62,874 nucleotides of DNA, from positions 1 to 62,874 of the forward strand of contig JAKVKH010000022.1 in assembly GCA_022486625.1 (NCBI GenBank), read 5' to 3'. Below the pieces are notes generated by a model that saw only the letters and a list, made by a program, of their open reading frames with translations, had not been told where the DNA came from and searched no databases. Within the stretch, counting starts at the first letter, position 1. Every line of letters begins with the position of its first letter. The position numbers were made by a program, and so were the translations under genes. This DNA comes from Butyrivibrio sp. GTDB lineage: Bacteria; Bacillota; Clostridia; Lachnospirales; Lachnospiraceae. Below, piece by piece: positions 7,645 through 14,761 of this stretch.

Positions 7645-8130
7645 ATGGTAAAAAACAATTCTGATAAGACAAAGTCTCCAGATATGGCCGAAGCACTGCT
7701 TTCTTCCTGGCTGGATCTGTCTGCCTCTGTCCGCAATGAACGTCTGGTAAAATCCATGACTTTTCAGGAGGTCTTTATCTGTAACATCCTGTGCCACGCA
7801 GAATCAGACCTTCCGGAAGACATTACCGCTTCCATGATCGTACAGCGGACCGGCATACTGAAATCCCAGGTGAATAAAATTCTGGACAATATGGAACAGG
7901 AGCAGCTGATTGAGCGGATTCGTTCCGAAAAGGATAAACGCTTCGTTCTGATTCGTCTGACTGCACACGGTCACACCCAGTATCAGAAAGAACACACACG
8001 TATCCTGTCCATCATGCGTAGTCTGATATGGCAGCTTGGTTCTGAAGAAACAGCACACCTGATCCCTGAGCTCTCACATGTTGCTGCAATCATGCATAAC
8101 TCCGAAATCAGAAAAGAGGAAAACAAATGA
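7645..8130 (+). CDS. MarR family transcriptional regulator
   Basis: A 161-residue MarR-type winged-helix repressor. The recognition helix and wing are seen in VQRTGILKSQVNKILDNMEQ, then LIERIRSEKDKRFVLIRLT, flanked by the dimerisation helices at both ends. Of three in-frame ATG codons, the third is chosen because GGAG lies six bases before it; the earlier two fall within the operator and lack a binding site. The stop overlaps the DegV start (ATGA), so the two proteins are co-expressed. The palindrome over the promoter strongly suggests negative autoregulation, with DegV as co-regulated target. Confidence 0.85.
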   Translation: MVKNNSDKTKSPDMAEALLSSWLDLSASVRNERLVKSMTFQEVFICNILCHAESDLPEDITASMIVQRTGILKSQVNKILDNMEQEQLIERIRSEKDKRFVLIRLTAHGHTQYQKEHTRILSIMRSLIWQLGSEETAHLIPELSHVAAIMHNSEIRKEENK

Positions 8131-8966
8131 TCAGAATTATCACAGATTCCGCCGCCGATATCGAACTGCAGGAAGCCCAGACACTGCAGATTACCATCCT
8201 GCCCATGCAGATCCAGTTCGGAGAACAGTCTTTTCTCGATCGATATGAGATTACTGCCGATGCTTTTTATCAAAAACTGATAGAAACAGATGCTCTGCCT
8301 TCTACCAGCCAGATCAACCCATATACTTTTGAGGAAGAGTTTGAAAAGGTAAAGGCCGCAGGTGACAGTGCCATCGTCATTCTGGTCGGCGCAGAGTTGT
8401 CCGGAACCTACCAGAATGCACATCTTGTCGCCGCAGATTATGATAACATTTATGTCGTAGACAGTCGTAATGTTACCGTAGGAGAACAGTGCCTGGTACG
8501 CCTTGCAGTCTTACTGCGCGATAAGGGAAAAAATGCAGCAGAAATTGCTGACATTCTGAATGAGAAGAAAGAAAAAGTAACAATTCTTGCACTTCTGGAT
8601 ACGCTTGAATATCTGAAAAAAGGCGGCCGCATTTCTGCTGCCGCTGCTGCAGTCGGAAATCTGCTCGTCATCAAACCGGTCATCACGGTCCGTGACGGCA
8701 AGATCGCCGTTGTCGGAAAAGCCCGTGGCTCCAAAAGCGGCAATAACCTTCTGATGGAGCAGATCAGAAACGGCGGCATTGATTATTCGCTGCCTCTGAT
8801 TCTGGGATACTCCGGACTGGACCATTCTCTTCTGGATAAATATATTGAAGACAGCCGCTGCATCTGGGATGGTCATACAGATCAGCTGTACATCAGTCAG
8901 ATGGGCAGCACAATCGGCACACACGCCGGCCCTGGGGCTATCGCTGTCGGATTTTTCCGTCCATGA
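8127..8966 (+). CDS. DegV family fatty-acid-binding protein
   Basis: A 279-residue DegV protein. Family members bind a fatty acid and can present it to the fatty acid kinase FakA. Marks are the start MIRIITDSAADI, the substrate-binding SQINPYTF loop, the ELSGTYQNA motif, LDTLEYLKKGGRIS and the C-terminal GSTIGTHAGPGAIAVGF. It is encoded in a four-base overlap with the MarR gene, so a MarR regulator controlling a lipid-binding protein is a plausible fatty-acid-responsive unit (inference). No fakA is adjacent. Confidence 0.9.
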   Translation: MIRIITDSAADIELQEAQTLQITILPMQIQFGEQSFLDRYEITADAFYQKLIETDALPSTSQINPYTFEEEFEKVKAAGDSAIVILVGAELSGTYQNAHLVAADYDNIYVVDSRNVTVGEQCLVRLAVLLRDKGKNAAEIADILNEKKEKVTILALLDTLEYLKKGGRISAAAAAVGNLLVIKPVITVRDGKIAVVGKARGSKSGNNLLMEQIRNGGIDYSLPLILGYSGLDHSLLDKYIEDSRCIWDGHTDQLYISQMGSTIGTHAGPGAIAVGFFRP

Positions 8967-8978
8967 TTTTCAGTCTGT

Positions 8979-9641
8979 TCACCCCTGCGAATCATATTTG
9001 CTGTTGTTATATGCTGAAGTCAGTAATCCGTTTGCGCTGTAGGTTGTGCTTGCAGACTTCACTCCTGCTGCCGCATTTTCAGACACATGCTCTGCTATAT
9101 AAGTCAGCTTTTCCGTAAAATCTGAAGAAGAACCAAATACATTCTGCAGTGTTTTGACATCCGCACTTTTCAGTTTGTCTTCATCAATACTGATTGAGCC
9201 ATCCTTTGCAATTGTAAGCCCGGCATTTTTCAACTTGCTGATATTGTCAGATGCTGCAGATTTCAGTTCTGTCCGGTAAAAATTATTCAGTGTAGACGGC
9301 GATGACTTCAGCGTTTTTAAAACAGAATTGTAGTTATCCACAAGTGTCTTGACTGTATCCGTAATTTCTGAAGTATCCTTATCCGCAGTTGCCTTTGTGT
9401 ACACATTATCCGTACCTTCTGAAGAAAGCTTTGATGCGGCATCCTTCAGTGCCTCTGCAGACTTTTCCAGCTTTTTATAGGTACTGGTTGTTTTGACTGA
9501 ATTATTTCCCAGTTTACCTTCAAGAAGCTGTGCAATGGAATCATCCGAATCGGTCTTCACATAATTCGCCAGTGAAGCGGTATGAATTCCAAGTCCTGTC
9601 TGTGCTGCTGATGTATCTACCATCTTCGTTGTTACTCTCAT
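8979..9641 (-). CDS. orphan FliD C-terminal-like coiled-coil protein
   Basis: A 220-residue protein without signal peptide or membrane helix. Residues about 85-180 resemble the C-terminal part of flagellar cap protein FliD: LVDNYNSVLKTLKSS, then a short helix, then AGLTIAKDGSISIDEDKL and a VFGSSSDF-like end. The N-terminal 80 residues contain a KLEKSAEALKDAASKL helix. FliD is usually over 450 residues and lies in flagellar clusters; none is present here, so this is a short stand-alone relative. A perfect AGGAGG lies five bases before the ATG, supporting strong expression. Its role is unknown. Confidence 0.7.
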   Translation of the reverse strand: MRVTTKMVDTSAAQTGLGIHTASLANYVKTDSDDSIAQLLEGKLGNNSVKTTSTYKKLEKSAEALKDAASKLSSEGTDNVYTKATADKDTSEITDTVKTLVDNYNSVLKTLKSSPSTLNNFYRTELKSAASDNISKLKNAGLTIAKDGSISIDEDKLKSADVKTLQNVFGSSSDFTEKLTYIAEHVSENAAAGVKSASTTYSANGLLTSAYNNSKYDSQG

Positions 9642-9718
9642 ATTTGCCTCCTGACCCCTCGTCCATTACATTTTTCGGAAGAAAACGCAAATATCTTAAC
9701 CCTCCGCAATATTATGAG

Positions 9719-9751
9719 TTGCCCGACAAATGAGCCTCTCATGTTCGGCAA
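9719..9751 (-). terminator. imperfect hairpin after the PQQ-like lipoprotein gene
   Basis: TTGCCGAACATGAG can pair, with two bulges, with CTCATTTGTCGGGCAA just after the lipoprotein stop codon. There is no clear T run, so it may only stabilise the mRNA end. Confidence 0.35.
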
Positions 9752-9757
9752 GGCAAA

Positions 9758-10828
9758 TTATTCCTGTGATATGACAAACTGGTAATCCGTATTATACGTA
9801 TGAACATACAGTACATTGTCCCTGCAGATGATCTGATCCGCCATGCTTTTAAGCGGAATCTGCTCCATCACTGTTCCATCCGCTGCGGAAATCTCGTACA
9901 GATAATCCTTTTCACCCGTGAAGCCGTACCCGCAGACAATCACACCATCCACGATTTCGAAATTCCTGCTGTTACAGACAAGCGGCTGTGACCTCCAGAT
10001 CACAGACATGTCATTCAGATCGATTGCCGTAATATAGGCATTTTTTCCTTTTGATGTGGATGCATAGGTATAATGTCCCGTTTCCACATAGAGAATATTA
10101 CCTATGGATCTTGCCCAGACAACCTGCTGCTCGCCGAATTCCTTCTCTTCCGTATCCTGATTTGCATCCGGGAATACATAGTTTGAAAAATCAAGCGTGG
10201 CAATAAGCGCATCCTCGCCGTCTGCGTGCCCGTTTAATTCCAGCAGATCATTTACTCCGAATACGCCATCCTTATATGTGCCTCCGTAAACCGGTTCATA
10301 GGAATACTGTTCATCCATATCAACACACTCAAGGCTGTTCTCCTCAAGCCATTGCTCTGCCAGACTGATGCCGTTTGAAGTCTTCACGGTCTGTGTTAGT
10401 TTCAGTTTCACCGGTACTGCCGGAAGCGTCTTCTCCGGATTCAGATAATAATCCCATGACGGCGGAGCAGGCATGACAATATTGCCACCTGCCGCTGCGC
10501 TCTTCATTCCGTAATATGGATACCCCGCCGTATCAGCCTCTGATGCTGATGAAGTAATTACAGATGCCGTATTATCTGATACAGCCGCGGCCGATGTCTG
10601 CTGTATGTCCGCAGATACCGCAGTCGACGCACTTTCCTCCTCTGAAGTTACTGCTGTTTCTTCTGTTCCGCTGCTTTCTTCTGAAATTGCCTCGGCAGAT
10701 ACCCCCAGTCGGTCAGCCGTATCGCCACTGTTCCCCGAATCCGCCTTCTGTGCAGCACATCCCCCGAGTACTGCTGTACATAATCCTGCTGTCAGAACCA
10801 TTGCTGTCACAAAACTTCCCTTTTTCAA
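9758..10828 (-). CDS. lipoprotein with PQQ-like beta-propeller segment
   Basis: A 356-residue exported lipoprotein. The signal peptide ends in a lipobox LGGC (Cys24). Residues about 30-100 are an acidic Ser/Ala/Thr-rich linker. The rest has strands of the PQQ/WD type: YITAIDLNDMSVIW, VIVCGYGFTGEKDYLYEISA and LYVHTYNTDY, where values are read out as in an enzyme-like propeller, though only part of a propeller is obvious. The start is TTG, seven bases after GGTGG. It follows the ACT-domain gene by 23 bases and is last in a three-gene unit with a flavodoxin. Function unknown; an extracellular sensor or redox partner is possible. Confidence 0.75.
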   Translation of the reverse strand: MKKGSFVTAMVLTAGLCTAVLGGCAAQKADSGNSGDTADRLGVSAEAISEESSGTEETAVTSEEESASTAVSADIQQTSAAAVSDNTASVITSSASEADTAGYPYYGMKSAAAGGNIVMPAPPSWDYYLNPEKTLPAVPVKLKLTQTVKTSNGISLAEQWLEENSLECVDMDEQYSYEPVYGGTYKDGVFGVNDLLELNGHADGEDALIATLDFSNYVFPDANQDTEEKEFGEQQVVWARSIGNILYVETGHYTYASTSKGKNAYITAIDLNDMSVIWRSQPLVCNSRNFEIVDGVIVCGYGFTGEKDYLYEISAADGTVMEQIPLKSMADQIICRDNVLYVHTYNTDYQFVISQE

Positions 10829-10851
10829 TTCTTTTCCACCCTTTTTCTTTT

Positions 10852-11223
10852 TTATGAACGTTCTATCCGGTATCCTGCATTTTCAAGACAGGAAAGTGCG
10901 CGTTCAAAATTAACCGCTTTCGTCAGAATATAATCCGTGTTGAATGTAGAAACCGCATACAGCCCGATTCCGTTATCTGCAAGAACCGCGGCAATTCCTG
11001 ACAGTATTCCGATCAGCGAAAAATCAAGTGATCCACCAATTCGGAACATTTTCCACCCGTCTTCCTTTTCCGTTACATTTTCCGGAACCTTTTCAGTCCG
11101 GCATACAAGAGACACTTCTTCATCCGTTTTCCCAAGGAAACAGAATCTGTCGTCAAAATCGATTCTGGAAATATCCTTCACCTTACATACGGAGAAATTC
11201 TCTTCATATCCGATAATGGTCAT
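10852..11223 (-). CDS. ACT domain protein (CASTOR/POLLUX-type)
   Basis: A 123-residue protein built mostly from one ACT-like domain (about 60-120: FSLIGILSGIAAVLADNGIG, then STFNTDYILTKAVNFERALS), the arrangement seen in small amino-acid-binding ACT proteins annotated as CASTOR/POLLUX-related. The N-terminal half supplies a second, more divergent ACT-like fold. These usually bind an amino acid; the ligand is not evident. GGGAGG precedes the ATG. It lies between flavodoxin and lipoprotein genes on one strand, with gaps of about 35 and 23 bases. Confidence 0.75.
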   Translation of the reverse strand: MTIIGYEENFSVCKVKDISRIDFDDRFCFLGKTDEEVSLVCRTEKVPENVTEKEDGWKMFRIGGSLDFSLIGILSGIAAVLADNGIGLYAVSTFNTDYILTKAVNFERALSCLENAGYRIERS

Positions 11224-11258
11224 AACTGTCCCTCCCGGCTACAGATGTATACGTAAAG

Positions 11259-11741
11259 TCATTTCGCCATTTCTTCGCAGAATCTGCGGATTTTTTCTTC
11301 ATTTTCCTTACTGCTCTTTTTCAGCGGATCGATCAATACGAGCTGTGCCTTTACACTGTCAACTCCGGCAAATTTACGCATCTTTTCAAAGCACTTCTCT
11401 GCACCGTTTGCCATTTCACAGGCAAAAAATCCTACATTTTCTCCCTTGATCTCATTTTCAGACAGGAAGGTTCTGATCGGCGGTGCAAAGGAGGATGCCC
11501 ATACCGGCGTTCCGATCATCACAGTATCATACGCATCCAGATCCAGATGATACGGCTGCAATGCCGGTTTTTCTCCAAAGACAACTGCCTTTCCTCCCCA
11601 GACAAATTTTTTACCGCCTTCCTTCGGATACTCCTTCTGCGGCTCAATCTGCAGAAGATCTGCACCTGTAATGGCTGCGATCTTCTCTGCGGTATCCTTT
11701 GTATTTCCTTCCAGTGAATAATATACGATAACTGCTTTCAT
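11259..11741 (-). CDS. flavodoxin-like protein
   Basis: A 160-residue flavodoxin-fold protein. The FMN phosphate loop is visible at the start (VYYSLEGNTKDTAEKIA, about residues 6-22), followed by DTVMIGTPVWASSFAPPIRT, which supplies the second flavin-binding loop. The C-terminal third (FFACEMANGAEKCFEKM onward) fits the same family. It would act as an electron carrier or NAD(P)H-dependent flavin protein in the cytosol. The start is the ATG with GAGGAAG six bases upstream, sixteen codons into the longest frame. It appears to be first in a unit with the ACT protein and the lipoprotein. Confidence 0.85.
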   Translation of the reverse strand: MKAVIVYYSLEGNTKDTAEKIAAITGADLLQIEPQKEYPKEGGKKFVWGGKAVVFGEKPALQPYHLDLDAYDTVMIGTPVWASSFAPPIRTFLSENEIKGENVGFFACEMANGAEKCFEKMRKFAGVDSVKAQLVLIDPLKKSSKENEEKIRRFCEEMAK

Positions 11742-11896
11742 CTGCTTCCTCTTTCCGTCATTCAATCCTGTGTTTCGGGTTGCCCGCATACGTTCCTACC
11801 ACTCTACCACTGATTATACTACGTCCGGTCTGACAACGCTCTGATCTTCTCACGAACTGTGAATCCGTTTATCACAGAAGACCCTTATACTGACAT

Positions 11897-12016
11897 TCAG
11901 TTGTCTGCAGACTTTTCTTCACTCTCCTGATTTTCAGCATATCCGCCATATACCCATATATTTATCTGCCCGTAGGGAATGTCATTATCAATATCTTCAA
12001 ATTTGGAGTATCCTAT
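11897..12016 (-). pseudogene. possible C-terminal fragment of a GNAT acetyltransferase
   Basis: The minus strand encodes a stretch with IPYGQINIW shortly before a stop codon. The intact GNAT gene at 36.2-36.9 kb has IPYGQIEVW near its own C-terminus, and the two share 17 identical bases (ATTCCCTACGGGCAGAT). The match ends within a dozen codons, and upstream the frame runs straight into the tandem repeat array, so an intact protein is not encoded. A chance match remains possible. Confidence 0.3.
11998..12013 (+). repeat. left flanking direct repeat of the tandem array
   Basis: CAAATTTGGAGTATCC occurs here and, with one change (G to A), again on the right side of the tandem array. Such a pair can be a target-site duplication or the ends of a repeat element. 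Confidence 0.5.
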
Positions 12017-12024
12017 AGGCGGAA

Positions 12025-12360
12025 TTACGGACGGATGGTCGCAATTTTCCCATTTCAATACGTATTTCGTTGGAAATCTGACAGCCCTCCTGCTCATATT
12101 TCCAGAATTTACGGACGGAAAGCCTCAATTTTCCTATTTCAGTACGTATTTCGATGGAATTCTGACCGTCCTTCTGCTCATATTTCCGGAATTTACGGAC
12201 GGATGGCCTCAATTTTCCCATTTCAGTACGTATTTCGTTGGAAATCTGACAGCCCTTCTGCTCATATTTCCGGAATTTACGGACAGATGGCCTCAATTTC
12301 TTCACTTCAGTACGTATTCTGCCGGAAATCTGACATTCCTCCTGCTCATATTGAAGGTTG
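12025..12360. repeat. four-copy 84-bp tandem repeat (minisatellite)
   Basis: TTACGGAC recurs at 12025, 12109, 12193 and 12277, an exact 84-base period. The copies differ by a modest number of substitutions and have no length changes. Because 84 is a multiple of three, several frames on both strands stay open across the array; the minus-strand frame reads a 28-residue unit containing GKLRPSVRKFRKYEQ. No ribosome binding site or plausible start supports translation. The unit contains no variable spacer, so it is not a CRISPR. Confidence 0.9.
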
Positions 12361-12363
12361 CTC

Positions 12364-12379
12364 CAAATTTAGAGTATCC
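12364..12379 (+). repeat. right flanking direct repeat of the tandem array
   Basis: CAAATTTAGAGTATCC matches the left flank at 15 of 16 bases in the same orientation, bracketing the 84-bp array. Confidence 0.5.
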
Positions 12380-12384
12380 AATTA

Positions 12385-12579
12385 TTATAGCATTACGTGC
12401 CAGTTAACTCCTATCATCTTTTCCTGATAACCTTCCTTGCCTGTCAGCATCCGGATATCGGAATACTGCTTCTCTGTGAGCTTCAACACTTTTTTCTGTC
12501 CTGATCCCGGATTATTGTCAGCGAGTCGTCGCAGGTGCTTCTCCTTGCCCTTACGATGGCCGTTACACGCAGAATTTTC
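12385..12579 (-). pseudogene. open but start-less reading frame, unrecognised
   Basis: Sixty-four codons are open between two stops on the minus strand, reading CNGHRKGKEKHLRRLADNN followed by a basic, helical-looking stretch (KVLKLTEKQYSDIRMLTGKE). There is no usable start codon with a ribosome binding site. It looks like the tail of a degraded gene, but I cannot name the family. Confidence 0.2.
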
Positions 12580-12704
12580 TTAGCGCAAGTATAAACGCCT
12601 TATGTGCCGTATATATTTGTCGGGTTCAGCAACACAGATCTTCTCATCGTTTTATTCTGTAATCCGCCCTGTTCCTTTCACTCCTCCGGAGTCATTCAGT
12701 ATAA

Positions 12705-12741
12705 CAAAAATGGAACCAGTCATAAACCGGTCCCATTTTTG
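12705..12741. terminator. hairpin, likely terminator of the sugar ABC operon
   Basis: CAAAAATGGAACC and GGTCCCATTTTTG pair with one mismatch around an 11-base loop. A and T tracts at the stem ends let it act on either strand. It lies about 110 bases after the last permease gene, the only upstream transcription unit on the minus strand. Confidence 0.6.
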
Positions 12742-12853
12742 CAGCATAGAATTCATACCTTCTTTTTATTTGATTTTTAATTACTTATCATCTTAATCCG
12801 AACACGGTGGTATTGAATTCCGGATTACAGCCGAGTAATCCGCGCAGGTCTGA

Positions 12854-13711
12854 TCAGCCTTTCACACTGCCGAGCGCAACTCCCTGCACAATGAATTTCG
12901 ACAGGATCAGATAAATCACGATGACCGGGAAAATGGAGAATGCAATCATCATATAGAGCTGTCCCATATCAAACTTGGTAAAATCAGCTCCACGGATATA
13001 GGCAATCCACAGCGGAAGTGTCTTGTCCTGTGCCTTGGTCAGAACGAGTGAAGGAGCAAAATAATTATTCCAACTGGAGGTGAATCCGAAGATGGCCTGA
13101 ACTGCAATCGCCGGCTTTAAAAGCGGAATAATAATCGTATTGAAGGTATGAATCTCACTTGATCCGTCAATACGTGCCGCTTCAATGATCTCCATCGGAA
13201 GTGAGCTTTCCATATACTGCTTCATGAAAAAGAAACAGGCAGGAGCCGCAATTGCCGGAATGATCAGCGGAACAAAGGTATCTTTCAGATGCATGAAGGT
13301 GATGAGTTTAACAAAACCAAGCGCACTGACCTGTGTGGGAATCGTCATGATCAGCAGGATAAAATCAAAAATCACCTTTTTAAACCTGAAATCATAGGCA
13401 TGAATGCCATATGCCGTCATCGCTGAAAAATAAACCGACAGGATGACCGTCAGTGATGATACAAACAGACTGTTTACCATTCCGTGGACGATCAGAATTG
13501 TTTCATTATTCCAGACATTGTTGAAATTCCGTACAAACGATTTACCGGGCAGCAGAGAGAACCCTCTCTGGATATCCACATGTGCCCTGGTTGCATTGAT
13601 CAGCAGCAGATAAAAAGAAAACAGACTGATGACTGCAAAAAAGATCAGAACAATATAGCAGAAAAATCTGCGGAGATGAATGCTTCCCGATTCTTTTATT
13701 TCTTTTCCCAT
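12854..13711 (-). CDS. carbohydrate ABC transporter permease, MalG type
   Basis: A 285-residue inner-membrane permease with six helices. The cytoplasmic EAA loop is clear (MEIIEAARIDGSSEIHTF followed by IIIPLLKP), which docks the ATPase. It pairs with the MalF-type permease just upstream (13 bases apart) to form the channel for imported oligosaccharides. GAGGAGGAG precedes the ATG. No ATPase gene lies in the locus, so a shared MsmX-type ATPase elsewhere in the genome is expected for this transporter class. It is the last gene of the three-gene transporter operon. Confidence 0.9.
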   Translation of the reverse strand: MGKEIKESGSIHLRRFFCYIVLIFFAVISLFSFYLLLINATRAHVDIQRGFSLLPGKSFVRNFNNVWNNETILIVHGMVNSLFVSSLTVILSVYFSAMTAYGIHAYDFRFKKVIFDFILLIMTIPTQVSALGFVKLITFMHLKDTFVPLIIPAIAAPACFFFMKQYMESSLPMEIIEAARIDGSSEIHTFNTIIIPLLKPAIAVQAIFGFTSSWNNYFAPSLVLTKAQDKTLPLWIAYIRGADFTKFDMGQLYMMIAFSIFPVIVIYLILSKFIVQGVALGSVKG

Positions 13712-13724
13712 GATACTCTCCTCC

Positions 13725-14645
13725 TCAGCTTTCTCTCTGTCTCATCAGTACCTTGAACACCAGAATACTGAGTGCGCCCGTAATCACGAACAGAATAACA
13801 GAAAGTGCGCCTGCCATACCGTAGTTCTTGCTGAACAGATGGTTATTCAGATACATGATCAGGGTCATTGTGGTACGATCAGGACCTCCCTGCCCGTTTG
13901 TCAGAATCTGCGGCAGATCGAACATCTGCAGACCGCCGATCAGCGATGTCACCATGACATATGCCATAATCGGACGGAGCAGCGGCATCGTGATTCCGGA
14001 AAAGATCTGCCACGGTGTTGCGCCGTCTACCTCTGCTGCTTCAAACAGTGCCACATCAATTCCCATCATGCCTGCCATCAGCAGAATCGTGGTATTTCCA
14101 AACCACATGAGGAAATTCATCATTGCAATCAGACTTCTGGCACCGATAGTGGAAGACATAAAATGAATGGATTCCTTCGTCAGTCCCAGGTTCATCAGCA
14201 TCATGTTCACCGGACCGTTATTGGCAAAAAGAGTGAAAAACAGCATGGCAAACGCAGATGCCATGATCAGGTTCGGCATATATATAACCGTCTTGAAAAA
14301 GCCGGTAAATTTCAGTTTCAGTCTTGTATTGGTGAACCACGCTGCCAGAAGAAGTGATACCAGAATCTGCGGAACAAATCCCATGACCCACATGATCAGT
14401 GTATTTTCGGTATACTTTAAAAGGTCTCCCTCTGTGAACAGCTTTACAAAATTATCAAGTCCGACATATTTCGGACCGATCATCTTAAGTCCTGACATGA
14501 AATTCTCAAAAAAGCTGTAATAAAAAGTTGAAATCATCGGTATAAAAGAAAAAACCGCATACACGGAAAAAAAGGGAATCAGAAAAATATATCCCCATTT
14601 CGTATAGCTTACATGCTTTGGCTTTCTGACCTTGGAAGCTTTCAT
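13725..14645 (-). CDS. sugar ABC transporter permease, MalF/UgpA type
   Basis: A 306-residue permease with six membrane helices and the EAA loop FEAAEVDGATPWQIFSGITM followed by PLLRP. Several ATG codons lie close together at the start; I use the one preceded by GAGG at six bases, which gives a short basic N-terminus (MKASKVRKPKH) before the first helix. Starts up to 32 codons earlier are open but lack a binding site and would run into the hairpin. Role: half of the channel for beta-glucan oligosaccharides, judged from the neighbouring glycosidases. Confidence 0.85.
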   Translation of the reverse strand: MKASKVRKPKHVSYTKWGYIFLIPFFSVYAVFSFIPMISTFYYSFFENFMSGLKMIGPKYVGLDNFVKLFTEGDLLKYTENTLIMWVMGFVPQILVSLLLAAWFTNTRLKLKFTGFFKTVIYMPNLIMASAFAMLFFTLFANNGPVNMMLMNLGLTKESIHFMSSTIGARSLIAMMNFLMWFGNTTILLMAGMMGIDVALFEAAEVDGATPWQIFSGITMPLLRPIMAYVMVTSLIGGLQMFDLPQILTNGQGGPDRTTMTLIMYLNNHLFSKNYGMAGALSVILFVITGALSILVFKVLMRQRES

Positions 14646-14699
14646 CTTCATCCTCATTTCCATACCATGAAACACATGGCCCTTCTGTTCAGAACGAAT

Positions 14700-14723
14700 G
14701 GCCGGCTGAATTTCCCGCCGGCC
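14700..14723 (-). promoter_or_regulatory. intercistronic hairpin between binding protein and permease
   Basis: A perfect GC-only 7-bp stem (GGCCGGC/GCCGGCC) with a ten-base loop lies between the binding protein and the first permease, without a T run. Hairpins in this position commonly protect the binding-protein mRNA so that it is made in excess over the permeases. Confidence 0.55.
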
Positions 14724-14761
14724 TTTCTTCCGAAAAAACAATAAACTCTTCTGATCAGTAA

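Larger units (their letters stand above)
11742..12853. other. gene-poor interval with tandem repeats and gene remnants
   Basis: No complete gene can be supported in this interval of about 1.1 kb. It holds a short acetyltransferase-like fragment, the 84-bp tandem repeat array with flanking direct repeats, an undamaged but start-less reading frame, and a terminator hairpin before the ABC permease gene. The mixture suggests an old insertion or rearrangement point. Confidence 0.6.

Noticed and set aside
12025..12360. CRISPR-like array
   Set aside because: The 84-base units are similar along their whole length with no short repeat plus variable spacer, and no cas genes are near.
11997..12407. Repeat-encoded proteins of 100-140 residues on both strands in the 84-bp array
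   Set aside because: Openness follows from a period divisible by three; no start with a ribosome binding site is visible, so I report the repeat and not a gene.
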